In this document: positions 47,812 through 56,279 of the stretch, piece after piece | Numbering within the stretch: position 1 is the stretch's first letter | Layout of the letters: each line of letters opens with the position of its first letter | From: CAYXST01 sp964472495 | GTDB taxonomy: Bacteria; Patescibacteriota; Minisyncoccia; Portnoybacterales; UBA2143 | Assembly: GCA_964472495.1 (NCBI GenBank) | Contig: CAYYLD010000001.1 | Coordinates: forward strand, 65,523 to 129,522 | Reading direction: 5' to 3' | DNA length: 64,000 bases | Notes under the pieces: model-generated | The model's database searches: none | Told to the model about the DNA's origin: nothing | Seen by the model: the letters and a program-made list of their open reading frames with translations, nothing else | Program-made: the position numbers and the translations under genes

Positions 47812-48828
47812 ATGTCAAGACCAACGACGGAAAAACAATTAAATGAAGACCGCTATTTAGATACCACGCTGCGACCCAATTCTTTTGAGGAATATATGGG
47901 TCAACAGAAAATCAAAGATAATCTCAAAATCTTGATGGAAGCGGCTAAAAAAAGAAAGGAGCCTATTGAGCACGTGCTTCTATACGGCTCAAGTGGTTTA
48001 GGAAAAACTACTTTGGCGCATATTATCGCCAAAGAAATGAATTGTAATATTAGAATCACTTCCGGACCGGCTATTGAAAAAGTCGGCGATTTAGCTTCAA
48101 TTTTAACCAATTTACAAAATGGCGATGTTCTTTTTATAGACGAATCTCACCGAATCAACAAGACTATAGAAGAAACGCTCTATCCAGCTATGGAAGATTT
48201 TCTCTTGGACATTATTATTGGCAAAGGGCCTTCGGCCCGGACGCTCCGTTTAGAATTGCCTCGTTTCACTCTAATTGCCGCCACCACCCGCATTGGCCTG
48301 CTCTCTTCTCCTTTGCGCAGTCGCTTTGGGGCGACCTATCGCTTGGATTTCTATAATCAAGAAGACATTGAGAACATTATTAGCCGGTCAGCTGGTATTT
48401 TAAAAACAACTATCGAACCAGCCGCTATCCAAATGGTCGCCCAACGGGCTCGTTATACTCCCCGAGTGGCCAACCGCTTATTAAAAAGGACCCGCGATTA
48501 TGCCCAGGTTAAAGCTGATGGTCTGATTAACCAAAAAATAGCTCAAGAGGCCTTGGAAATGCTGGAAATTGATGAAATGGGTTTAGAGCCAGCCGACCGT
48601 CATATTCTGGAAACAATAGTCAAGAAATTTAATGGCGGCCCGGTTGGTTTGCAGGCCTTAGCCGCGGCCACCAACGAAGAACAGGACACGATTGAAGAAA
48701 TCTATGAGCCCTATTTACTCCGTCTAGGTTTTCTGGCTCGGACCCCCAAAGGCCGCCAAGCGACCGAGTTAGCTTATCAGCATTTGGGAATAAAATATGA
48801 AGGAGAGGCCCAGGATAAATTATTTTAG
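47812..48828 (+). CDS. ruvB: Holliday junction helicase RuvB
   Basis: RuvB is the AAA+ motor of branch migration. The 338-residue protein begins with LNEDRYLDTTLRPNSFEEYM and has LLYGSSGLGKTTLAHIIA (Walker A, with SS in place of the usual PP), LFIDESHRINKTIEETLYPA (Walker B), LIAATTRIGLLSSPLRSRFG (sensor 1) and a C-terminal winged helix. ruvC is at 51032. The 3' end overlaps the surface-protein gene by 32 bases. Confidence 0.95.
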   Translation: MSRPTTEKQLNEDRYLDTTLRPNSFEEYMGQQKIKDNLKILMEAAKKRKEPIEHVLLYGSSGLGKTTLAHIIAKEMNCNIRITSGPAIEKVGDLASILTNLQNGDVLFIDESHRINKTIEETLYPAMEDFLLDIIIGKGPSARTLRLELPRFTLIAATTRIGLLSSPLRSRFGATYRLDFYNQEDIENIISRSAGILKTTIEPAAIQMVAQRARYTPRVANRLLKRTRDYAQVKADGLINQKIAQEALEMLEIDEMGLEPADRHILETIVKKFNGGPVGLQALAAATNEEQDTIEEIYEPYLLRLGFLARTPKGRQATELAYQHLGIKYEGEAQDKLF

Positions 48829-50452
48829 AATCAAAATCATCCTCTGGGTGTTAGTCATCGGAGGGTTTTTTATTTGGCTAAATTTTTGTTTGGCAGCGAC
48901 TAATGACGTGGTCGTTAATGAGATTATGTACGATTTGCCCGGAACAGATAGTAAGCACGAGTGGATAGAAATTTTAAATATTTCTGGCACTGAAATTGAC
49001 TTGACTGACTGGAAATTCAATGATGGAAGCAATCATATTTTAAATGAGCCGCCAGAAAATGGCGGACAGGGTTCGCTTAAAATCTCATCTGGCGAATATT
49101 TAATTTTGACTGGCGATGCTATAACTTTTTTAACTGACCATCCAGGATTCTCTGGTACAGTCATTGATACAGCAATGAGTCTAAAAAATACCATCGCTAC
49201 TTTAAAAATTCTTGATTCGGAGGGTAATAAAATTGATTCGGTTACCTATGAAATCACCTGGGGCGCCGATGGTAATGGAAAATCTCTAGAAAAAATTAAT
49301 CCCCAAGATACAAATACTCAAAATAATTGGCGAGAAAGCGTGCTTGATGGAGGAAGTCCTGGGATTTTAAATAGTAGTGGCCAAGAAATTTCGCCAGGAA
49401 AAGAACCGCCAACCGAAGAGCCGACAACCGAAGGTCGGATTCCACCAACCACGGCTAATCAGCCGCCGCTGGCTGAAGCCGGCCCGGACATGACCGCTTT
49501 AGTCAACCGAGAAATGTTTTTTGACGCTTCTCAATCTTATGACCCGGATGATGACTCATTAACCTATTTTTGGAATTTCGGCGACGGAGCGACTGATATT
49601 GAAAAACGAACCAGCCATATCTACCTTTATCCCGGTCAATATATTGTCAGCTTGCTGGTTGATGACGGTGAGTTTTCCGATTTAGACATTATTACCGCCA
49701 ATATTTACAGCCCCTCAGTAATCATTAGCGAATTTATACCCAATCCCCCTGGAGAAGACGAAGAAAACGAATGGATTGAACTATTCAATCAAAGCGGCCA
49801 AATAGTCAACTTAACCAATTGGCAATTAGATGACCAAACCGAAGACAGTCCGCCATTTATTTTTCCGATTAACAGCTTAATTGCCCCGGGGCAATTTCTG
49901 ATTATTCGGCGACCAATCAGTCAAATCGCTTTAGATAATGACCGAGACCAAGTCCGTTTACTTTATCCTGATGGTTCTCTGGCTATGGAAATCAGTTACA
50001 GCGGAGAAACAGCTGAAGGATCAGCTATTGCTTTTGACGGCCAAGATTATTTTGGGACTAAGGTTCCGACACCGGGAGCAATCAATATCATCTCAGCGAT
50101 TGGCTTGGCAAGCGGAGACAAAAATCTCTTCACTAATAATCCTCAACCAATTATTCAAGAAACCCAAGAACCGCCGGGAATTTTAGCCCAAACCAACCTT
50201 AATCAAGGCCAAACATTATCGCCTCTTAGCCAACCAAGTCGGGCGGAAACTTCTCAACCAGTTAAATCAGCTAAAGAGATAGCCCAACAGACAGAAAAAA
50301 GCGGCTGGTCATCTCAACAAGCGGCTGCTTTAGGACAATCAAGCCGACCCACCCAAAAAGCCAACCTCATTTTAACTCTTTCCATTATTATTTCTGGTTC
50401 TTTATTGGCCAGCTGGTTCTTAATTCGACTAAAAAAGCCAAAAACTCATTGA
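48797..50452 (+). CDS. surface protein with two lamin-tail domains and a PKD domain
   Basis: The 551-residue protein has an N-terminal signal/anchor helix (residues 11-33), a lamin-tail domain (VVVNEIMYDLPGTDSKHEWI at about 38), a PKD domain (YDPDDDSLTYFWNFGDGATD near 250), a second lamin-tail domain (VIISEFIPNPPGEDEENEWI near 315) and a C-terminal membrane helix followed by RLKKPKTH. This is a cell-surface protein anchored at the C-terminus. It starts inside the ruvB gene, so it is co-translated with a recombination enzyme, a combination without an evident reason. Confidence 0.88.
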   Translation: MKERPRINYFRIKIILWVLVIGGFFIWLNFCLAATNDVVVNEIMYDLPGTDSKHEWIEILNISGTEIDLTDWKFNDGSNHILNEPPENGGQGSLKISSGEYLILTGDAITFLTDHPGFSGTVIDTAMSLKNTIATLKILDSEGNKIDSVTYEITWGADGNGKSLEKINPQDTNTQNNWRESVLDGGSPGILNSSGQEISPGKEPPTEEPTTEGRIPPTTANQPPLAEAGPDMTALVNREMFFDASQSYDPDDDSLTYFWNFGDGATDIEKRTSHIYLYPGQYIVSLLVDDGEFSDLDIITANIYSPSVIISEFIPNPPGEDEENEWIELFNQSGQIVNLTNWQLDDQTEDSPPFIFPINSLIAPGQFLIIRRPISQIALDNDRDQVRLLYPDGSLAMEISYSGETAEGSAIAFDGQDYFGTKVPTPGAINIISAIGLASGDKNLFTNNPQPIIQETQEPPGILAQTNLNQGQTLSPLSQPSRAETSQPVKSAKEIAQQTEKSGWSSQQAAALGQSSRPTQKANLILTLSIIISGSLLASWFLIRLKKPKTH

Positions 50453-50478
50453 CACTAGCTCTCAGTCAATAGTATGAT
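50449..50478 (+). promoter_or_regulatory. sigma70-like promoter of the yebC-ruvC-peptide ligase operon
   Basis: A consensus TTGACA (50449-50454, overlapping the stop of the surface-protein gene) and TATGAT (50473-50478) are 18 bp apart. The ATG of yebC follows at 50488, again predicting a nearly leaderless transcript. Confidence 0.65.
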
Positions 50479-50487
50479 TAAGGTATT

Positions 50488-51027
50488 ATGAGTGGACATT
50501 CACATTGGGCTGGCATAAAACACAAGAAATCGATCACCGATGCTAAGCGGGGTAAGCTCTTTAGCAAAATATCCCGCTTAATTAGTATTGCCGCCAAAGA
50601 GAAAGGCCCTGACACAGAGACCAATCCCAAGCTAAGATTAGCTATCGAAAAAGCCAAAGAAGTGAATATGCCTAAAGATAATATCGCCAAGGCCATCAAG
50701 CGAGGAACCGGCCAGATAGAAGGCGCTCAAATGGAAGAATTTACCTACGAAGCCTATGGACCGGCCGGCGTCGCCCTGATTATCGTCGGTATTACTGATA
50801 ACAAAAATCGGACTTTAGCTGAAATTAAACACATTCTTGGCCGTTTCCAAGCTAAATTGGCCGAAGCCGGTAGCGTTAAATATTTATTTGACAAACAGGG
50901 GGAGGATTGGCAACCTAAGTATCCTCTGGAAATTGATTCTCAAACCAAAGGACAATTAGAAAAGCTTTTTGAGACCTTAGACGAGAATGAGGATGTCCAG
51001 GAAATCTACTCCAATTTAAAAGATTAA
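50488..51027 (+). CDS. YebC/PmpR family protein, C-terminally short
   Basis: YebC-family proteins act as transcription regulators or, as shown for TACO1/YebC, help ribosomes through proline stretches. The start MSGHSHWAGIKHKKSITDAK, RGKLFSKISRLISIAAKEKG and NMPKDNIAKAIKRGTG are diagnostic, followed by YEAYGPAGVALIIVGITDNK. The product is 179 residues, whereas most relatives have about 240; the end of the third domain is missing. The adjacent ruvC is the classic neighbour. Confidence 0.9.
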   Translation: MSGHSHWAGIKHKKSITDAKRGKLFSKISRLISIAAKEKGPDTETNPKLRLAIEKAKEVNMPKDNIAKAIKRGTGQIEGAQMEEFTYEAYGPAGVALIIVGITDNKNRTLAEIKHILGRFQAKLAEAGSVKYLFDKQGEDWQPKYPLEIDSQTKGQLEKLFETLDENEDVQEIYSNLKD

Positions 51028-51031
51028 AAAT

Positions 51032-51502
51032 ATGGTTATTATGGGTATTGACCCGGGCACAGCTATCACTGGTTATGGAATTATTGAAAAACGGTCGGTC
51101 AAATTAGTCACTCTTGACTACGGCTGTATCAGAACAGAAGTCCGTTTCTCGACAGCTGAACGGCTTAAACAAATAGACGAACAACTAACCAAGTTAATTA
51201 AAAAACACAAACCGAACCGAATAGCCGTAGAAGACATTTTCTTTTTTAAAAACCTAAAGACAGCCATCAAGGTAAGCCAGGCCCGCGGGGTTATTTTGGC
51301 CCGAGCCGCTCAATTTAAAATACCGGTTACTGAACATACTCCTCTTCAAGTTAAGCAGGCAGTAACCAGTTATGGCCGGGCTGAAAAAAGACAGGTTCAA
51401 GAAATGGTCAAATTGTTACTTAACTTAAAAGAAATTCCCAAGCCGGATGACGCGGCTGATGCCTTAGCCATTGCCATCTGCTGCGCTCATTCGCTTTGCT
51501 AA
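51032..51502 (+). CDS. ruvC: Holliday junction resolvase RuvC
   Basis: RuvC cuts Holliday junctions symmetrically. Catalytic acids are seen in MGIDPGTAITGYG (Asp), IAVEDIFFFKNLKTA (Glu) and KPDDAADALAIAICCAH (two Asp). The 156-residue length is normal. It follows yebC by 4 bp; ruvB is 2.2 kb upstream, and ruvA was not seen in the window. Confidence 0.95.
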   Translation: MVIMGIDPGTAITGYGIIEKRSVKLVTLDYGCIRTEVRFSTAERLKQIDEQLTKLIKKHKPNRIAVEDIFFFKNLKTAIKVSQARGVILARAAQFKIPVTEHTPLQVKQAVTSYGRAEKRQVQEMVKLLLNLKEIPKPDDAADALAIAICCAHSLC

Positions 51503-51506
51503 ATCT

Positions 51507-52169
51507 ATGTTTTCTATCATTGAATATATGATTAACCAAGGCGTCCCCCAGGAAACAATCGTCCTTCTTTTAATGCTGCCGATTGTCGCCACGGTTATTG
51601 CTTTTGCCCGGCAAATTATTGGCATTAGAGGGTTCGGTATTTACACCCCATTAATTATTTCTCTGGCTTTCTTGGCCACCGGCCTGAAATACGGTTTAGC
51701 TCTTTTTATTACCGTTCTGCTGGTCGGCACCCTAACCCGATTACTGGTAAAGAGATTCCGTCTTCTCTATCTGCCCCGGATGGCTATTGTTTTAACGGCC
51801 GTCGCCTTAGGCATCCTTCTGCTTCTTTTAGCCGGCGCCTATGCCGACCGTCGAGGTCTAATCGCCGCTTCGATTTTTACCATCCTGATTATGGGCACCT
51901 TAGTCGAAAAATTCATCGCTGTCCAAATTGAACGAGGCGCTCGAGGAGCCGTCATCCTTACTTCGGAAACTTTATTCCTCTCAATCATCTGCTATTGGTT
52001 GGCTAGCTGGTCTTGGCTCCAAAATCAAGCCCTCGTTTATCCCATCTGGTTCATCTTAGGAGCGATTATTATTAATATACTTTTAGGTAAATGGACTGGT
52101 TTGCGACTCTCTGAATACTGGCGTTTCCGCGAAGTAATTAAGCGGGTTGAATTACCAGAAAAAAAATAA
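51507..52169 (+). CDS. 7TM-transglutaminase-type membrane protein (7TM part only)
   Basis: About seven hydrophobic helices without a soluble domain. The sequence LMLPIVATVIAFARQIIGIR followed by GFGIYTPLIISLAFLATGLK matches the 7TM module (PF14402) usually fused to an inactive transglutaminase domain. Here the transglutaminase part is absent (220 residues). The ATG at 51507 is preferred; an upstream start would overlap ruvC by 32 bases. In the known gene neighbourhoods this protein accompanies an ATP-grasp peptide ligase and a retropepsin-like protease, exactly as here. Confidence 0.82.
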   Translation: MFSIIEYMINQGVPQETIVLLLMLPIVATVIAFARQIIGIRGFGIYTPLIISLAFLATGLKYGLALFITVLLVGTLTRLLVKRFRLLYLPRMAIVLTAVALGILLLLLAGAYADRRGLIAASIFTILIMGTLVEKFIAVQIERGARGAVILTSETLFLSIICYWLASWSWLQNQALVYPIWFILGAIIINILLGKWTGLRLSEYWRFREVIKRVELPEKK

Positions 52170-52177
52170 GTTTGGTT

Positions 52178-53530
52178 ATGTTTGATTTCATCAAAAAATC
52201 TGGCTATTTACTCGGCCTCAATGCCCGCAACCTAACTTATTTAAGGCCCTCTAATCCTTTGAGGGCTATTCGTATTGCCGATAACAAGCTTCTGTCTAAA
52301 AAAATTTTAAGAAAAGCTGGTTTGCCTGTTCTGCAGAATCATTCAATTATCCATCAAGCCAGAGAACTTAAAGACTTTGACTGGATCAGTTTGCCACCGA
52401 GTTTTGCCCTTAAACCAAATCGCGGTCTCGGCGGCGAAGGCATTTTAGTTGTTTACGGCCGGAAGAGAAAATTTCCCTACCCCTGGGTCAAAGCGGATAA
52501 AAAAGAAGTTAGCATTAAAGATTTACGCAATCATGTCCTTAATATTTTAGAAGGAACTTTTTCTCTAACCAGCTTACCCGACGTGGCTTTTTTTGAAGAA
52601 AGAATTAAGTTGTTGAAGCTCTTTAAGCCCTACGCCTATCGGGGCATTCCTGATATCAGAATTATTATCTATAATTCAGTACCGGTTATGGCCGAATTGC
52701 GTTTACCAACTAAAGAATCGGGCGGCAAAGCTAATCTTCATTTAGGCGGCATCGGCGTCGGTATTGATTTGGGCACCGGCATAACTACAACCGCCATTCA
52801 GCGAGACCATCTCGTTGAGTATATCCCCAAAACTCGTATTTTACTACGCGGGCTGGCAATCCCCGAATGGAGAGAAATTCTCAAACTGGCCATCCAGGCC
52901 CAAGAGGTCTCCGAGATTGGTTTTCTGGGCGTCGATATTGCCATTGACCGAGAGAAGGGACCGATTATTTTAGAACTCAATGCCCGACCAGGCCTCTCTA
53001 TTCAAATTGCCAATTTGGCTTCTCTTAATGACCGCCTTCAACGAATCAAAGGACTTAAAGTCAAAACTTTAACCAAGGGGGTTAAAATTGCCCAAGATCT
53101 TTTCGGCGGCGAAGTGGAAGAGGAGGTAGAGGAGGTCTCTGGTCGTAAAGTAATCGGTATCAATGAATCAATTGAAGTGCTTGACGAACAAGGCAATAAA
53201 CATTTAACTATGGCCAAGATTGACAGCGGCGCTTATCGAACAACCATCTGCCGCAGTTTAGCTAAACAACTGAAAATTGACCAGCCGATTGGCTCTAAAA
53301 AAGTCAGAGGCGCCTTGGGTTCCGGAGAAAGGCCTTTAATTAATCTATCCTTCATTTTAGATAAACGTTTAGTCGCTACCGAGGCCTTTATGGCTGACCG
53401 CCAAGAAATGAAATATGATGTCATTATTGGCCGGAAAGATTTAAAAAGATTTTTGGTTGACCCGGCTAAAAATGTTTTTATGACTCCGAGGGTCTTGGGA
53501 AAGGCCAAAGAAAGACGAGGCATAAAATGA
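52178..53530 (+). CDS. fused ATP-grasp glutamate-ligase-like and retropepsin-like protein
   Basis: The first 315 residues are an ATP-grasp of the RimK-related alpha-L-glutamate-ligase type (TIGR02291-like): NARNLTYLRPSNPLRAIRIA, ALKPNRGLGGEGILVV (nucleotide loop), DIRIIIYNSVPVMAELRLPT and ILELNARPGLSIQIAN (metal site). From about residue 330 the RimB-like aspartic protease domain follows, with KIDSGAYRTTICRSLAKQL (catalytic Asp-Ser-Gly). The two activities are usually separate proteins. The ATG at 52178 is chosen over an upstream TTG. It overlaps the next gene by 4 bases. Confidence 0.85.
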   Translation: MFDFIKKSGYLLGLNARNLTYLRPSNPLRAIRIADNKLLSKKILRKAGLPVLQNHSIIHQARELKDFDWISLPPSFALKPNRGLGGEGILVVYGRKRKFPYPWVKADKKEVSIKDLRNHVLNILEGTFSLTSLPDVAFFEERIKLLKLFKPYAYRGIPDIRIIIYNSVPVMAELRLPTKESGGKANLHLGGIGVGIDLGTGITTTAIQRDHLVEYIPKTRILLRGLAIPEWREILKLAIQAQEVSEIGFLGVDIAIDREKGPIILELNARPGLSIQIANLASLNDRLQRIKGLKVKTLTKGVKIAQDLFGGEVEEEVEEVSGRKVIGINESIEVLDEQGNKHLTMAKIDSGAYRTTICRSLAKQLKIDQPIGSKKVRGALGSGERPLINLSFILDKRLVATEAFMADRQEMKYDVIIGRKDLKRFLVDPAKNVFMTPRVLGKAKERRGIK

Positions 53531-54777
53531 CTACCGAGCCAAAAAGAAATCTCCTGAAAAGCATCTCTAAATTAGTTCTTTTAAGTTTAACGCGCCTGGT
53601 CTTGAAAAAATACAAGCCGTTGGTTATTGGAGTGACTGGCAGTTTAGGGAAAACAACCATGACTCAATTCAGCGCCGCCCTTTTAGGGAAATCCTTAAAT
53701 GTCATTCAAACTGAATACGATTTCGCCACCGTTTTAACGGCCCCTCTGACTCTCTTGCGGCTGAAAAAACCGAAAAGAACTAAAAATATCTTCTGGCTCC
53801 TGCCAATCTTCATTATCAAAACTCTTCTCCGCCTGTTAATTAAAAAAGATTATCCACAATGTTTTGTTCTGGAGCTAAGATCGGATGTCCGGGCCGGACA
53901 AAGCATGAAAGAACTAATTAAGGCCTTGCGGCCCCAAGTAGGCATCATTACGGCCATTGAGCCGGTTCATTTAACCTATTTTAAAACAATTAAGCGGATA
54001 GCCCGGGCCAAAAGAACCCTTATTGAATCCCTGCCCAAACAAGGATTAGCTCTGCTCAATTATGATGATCCTTTAGTCAGAGAAATGTCCCCTTTTAGTC
54101 AGGCCCTCGTACTTTCCTATGGATTGTCCCCTCAGGCCCAAATAAGGGCTGAACAGGTCAAGCTAGGACCGACCGGTTTATCTTTCAACATCCATTATCA
54201 GGATAAAGTTATCCCCGTTAAGGCGCCCCATCTAATTAATCGGACTTATCTTTATCCTCTCCTGACAGCTACCGCTTTAACTCTGATTTACGGTCGCCTT
54301 TCAGTTAAAGAGATAAATCAAACAATCAGCCAGCTTAAGCCGGTTCCAGGTCGAGGCAACCCTGTTAAAGGAATCAAAAAAACTATTCTTATTAATAATG
54401 CTTTCAATGCTACGCCTCGTTCAGTTATAGAAGCCCTGGACAGTTTCAAAGCCGTTTTCCCGAACAAGAAAAAAATCGCCGTCCTGGGTGATATGCTCCA
54501 GATGGAAAACTTAACCGAAAAAGGACATCGCCAAGTTGGCCGGAAAGCGGCTCAAATAAAACCAGGTCTTTTGATTACTGTTGGACCAAGCGCCCGTCTG
54601 ATTGCTCAAGAAGCGATTAAACTGGGCTATCCCCGAGAACAAGTTCGGCAAACAGCTGATTTTAAAGAGGCAACCGCTCTGCTTAAAAAGATAATCCAAG
54701 GCGGTGAAGTAATTCTCTTTAAGGCCTCTCACGACATTAAATTATATAAAATCATTGAAAAACTGCGGATTAAATAA
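53527..54777 (+). CDS. MurF-like Mur ligase
   Basis: An ATP-dependent amide ligase of the Mur superfamily, 416 residues. GVTGSLGKTTMTQFSAALLG (P-loop) is near residue 36, then AIEPVHLTYFKTIKRIARAK, LLNYDDPLV and AVLGDMLQMENLTEKGHRQVG as in MurF. The residues INNAFNATPRS replace the family D-x-Y-N-A-N-P. It lacks the N-terminal UDP-sugar domain of MurF and instead has a hydrophobic stretch (NIFWLLPIFIIKTLLRLLI) that could touch the membrane. Substrate is probably not UDP-MurNAc. The neighbours are ATP-grasp ligases. Confidence 0.8.
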   Translation: MTTEPKRNLLKSISKLVLLSLTRLVLKKYKPLVIGVTGSLGKTTMTQFSAALLGKSLNVIQTEYDFATVLTAPLTLLRLKKPKRTKNIFWLLPIFIIKTLLRLLIKKDYPQCFVLELRSDVRAGQSMKELIKALRPQVGIITAIEPVHLTYFKTIKRIARAKRTLIESLPKQGLALLNYDDPLVREMSPFSQALVLSYGLSPQAQIRAEQVKLGPTGLSFNIHYQDKVIPVKAPHLINRTYLYPLLTATALTLIYGRLSVKEINQTISQLKPVPGRGNPVKGIKKTILINNAFNATPRSVIEALDSFKAVFPNKKKIAVLGDMLQMENLTEKGHRQVGRKAAQIKPGLLITVGPSARLIAQEAIKLGYPREQVRQTADFKEATALLKKIIQGGEVILFKASHDIKLYKIIEKLRIK

Positions 54778-54779
54778 TT

Positions 54780-55640
54780 ATGAAAATACTTATTATCGGC
54801 TCCAGGGAATCAAAAGAGAGCCAATTATTAAAAGAAGAAGCCGAAAACAAGAATCACTCGGTTGAAATAATTCCTCTGGCCAAATTGATTTTTAGTGGTC
54901 AGAAAGATTTATCAATTACCACGCCAACTAGTCAAGATATTAAAAATTTTGAGGCAGTTCTGTTCAGAGCCATCAGTCAGCACATTATTGAAGCGAAAAT
55001 CGTCGCTCAATACATGAAGGCCTGCCAAAGAAAGGTGGTTGATGAAATTCTAGCTCAAGGCAACTATGAATACCATAAATTTTTTATGCACAGCCGGCTT
55101 TGGGCCAAACAAATTCCCCAACCGACTACTTTTTTCATTCTTAACTCCGCTAATCTCAAAAAAGCTGTCCAAAAAATCAAACCGCCTTTTATTGTTAAGC
55201 ATATTAAAGAAATGCATGGTCGGAATAATTTTCGCTTCGATTCTCGAGAAGAATTATTTAATTTTTTTAAGAAAAAAGAACGGCTAGGTTATTATTTAAT
55301 TCAGGAATGGTATCCAGCCAAATATTATTACCGGACTTTAGTTTTAGGTAACAAGGTCTTGGGAGCCATGGAAAGGTTATCGCTCCATTGCCAAGACCGA
55401 CCCGAAATCTCTCTAATCCAGCGGTCGAAAAAAGCCAGCTTGTCAGCTGACCTGAAAAAAATCTCTCTTGCCGCGGCCAAGGCCCTGGGGATTGAATTAG
55501 CTGGCTTAGACATTATGCCCGACCCCGAAGGCCAGTTAAGAATCTTGGAAATCAATCGCTCGCCTCAATTTAAACGTTTTAGCCAGGTAACCGGCCTCAA
55601 GGTAGCTGAAGAGATAATTAAATATATTGAAAAGAAATAG
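54780..55640 (+). CDS. RimK-type ATP-grasp ligase
   Basis: The 286-residue protein is an ATP-grasp ligase of the RimK/LysX type: MKILIIGSRESKESQLLKEE, KKAVQKIKPPFIVKHIKEMH (first ATP-binding strand pair), YYLIQEWYPAKYYYRTLVLG, and GLDIMPDPEGQLRILEINRSP (metal-binding E-x-N). It would join an amino acid to a carboxylate. It starts 2 bp after the Mur-like gene and ends the operon before a strong terminator. Confidence 0.85.
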   Translation: MKILIIGSRESKESQLLKEEAENKNHSVEIIPLAKLIFSGQKDLSITTPTSQDIKNFEAVLFRAISQHIIEAKIVAQYMKACQRKVVDEILAQGNYEYHKFFMHSRLWAKQIPQPTTFFILNSANLKKAVQKIKPPFIVKHIKEMHGRNNFRFDSREELFNFFKKKERLGYYLIQEWYPAKYYYRTLVLGNKVLGAMERLSLHCQDRPEISLIQRSKKASLSADLKKISLAAAKALGIELAGLDIMPDPEGQLRILEINRSPQFKRFSQVTGLKVAEEIIKYIEKK

Positions 55641-55755
55641 CCAAATAGAGCTATTTTAGGAGAATAAGTTCGGGTACCCTCCACTCCGCATGCTGAACAA
55701 AGTCAGAACCTATCTTTTAACAAAACAGACGCAGCTTGTAACTTGAAAATAAGAA

Positions 55756-55789
55756 CGCCTTGATGTAATTACATCAAGGCGCCTTTTTT
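55756..55789 (+). terminator. strong terminator of the yebC-ruvC-ligase operon
   Basis: A perfect palindrome CGCCTTGATGTAA/TTACATCAAGGCG (55756-55781) is followed by CCTTTTTT. Confidence 0.9.
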
Positions 55790-55808
55790 GTATTGAACCG
55801 GGGAGGAA

Positions 55809-55865
55809 CTAATCGAAAAGCCCGAATGGTCTGCGACCCTTACGGCCGCCGTAGAAAATACCCAT
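55809..55865 (-). CDS. possible microprotein (18 aa)
   Basis: An ATG at 55865, 9 bases after AGGAG on the minus strand, opens a frame of 18 residues, MGIFYGGRKGRRPFGLFD. It could be the end of a longer frame that starts with a non-standard codon (the frame is open to 55907). It is followed by the terminator of the convergent operon. Basic and glycine-rich; no family known. Little supports it besides the ribosome-binding site. Confidence 0.25.
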   Translation of the reverse strand: MGIFYGGRKGRRPFGLFD

Positions 55866-55918
55866 CAAGGCTTCTCCTATGGGATCTCTGTCTTTAATCG
55901 CCTAAAGGATTTTATTCT

Positions 55919-56245
55919 CTACATAAGATCCCTAACAATAGGTATTCCTTCCTCTTTCCATGGATTATCGAGTTCACCCGAAGTAGCAAAAGGAGACTCA
56001 AAACCGTCTCTCTTTGCATTGGCTACTCGCTCTGGAGCCTTGGCTTCAATTCCTTGCTTTAATACAGCTAACTCGAGCTCGACGAGACGCTCTCTAGTGA
56101 CCCTATCAGAGGTAAGCACATTAGTGGCGTAAATGTGCCTCGAGCCATCCCAAATCCGAAAAACAGTTTTCTTACCACGTTTACGGGCGTGAACCTCAAA
56201 GCCATCAACTCGAACCTCAAAGCCATCAACTACTTGACTTACCAT
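55919..56245 (-). CDS. hypothetical protein (108 aa) with a short tandem duplication
   Basis: The ATG at 56245 follows a strong ribosome-binding site (TAGGAGGGG); an upstream in-frame start at 56308 would span the site and a palindrome, so it is rejected. The protein starts MVSQVVDGFEVRVDGFEVHA, where VDGFEV(R/H) is a direct repeat caused by a 21-bp duplication at 56191-56232. FRIWDGSRHIYATNVLTSD near residue 30 is beta-rich. No family recognised. Confidence 0.6.
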   Translation of the reverse strand: MVSQVVDGFEVRVDGFEVHARKRGKKTVFRIWDGSRHIYATNVLTSDRVTRERLVELELAVLKQGIEAKAPERVANAKRDGFESPFATSGELDNPWKEEGIPIVRDLM

Positions 56246-56279
56246 GTAAACCCCTCCTATCTTATTATTTGTTATTTTA

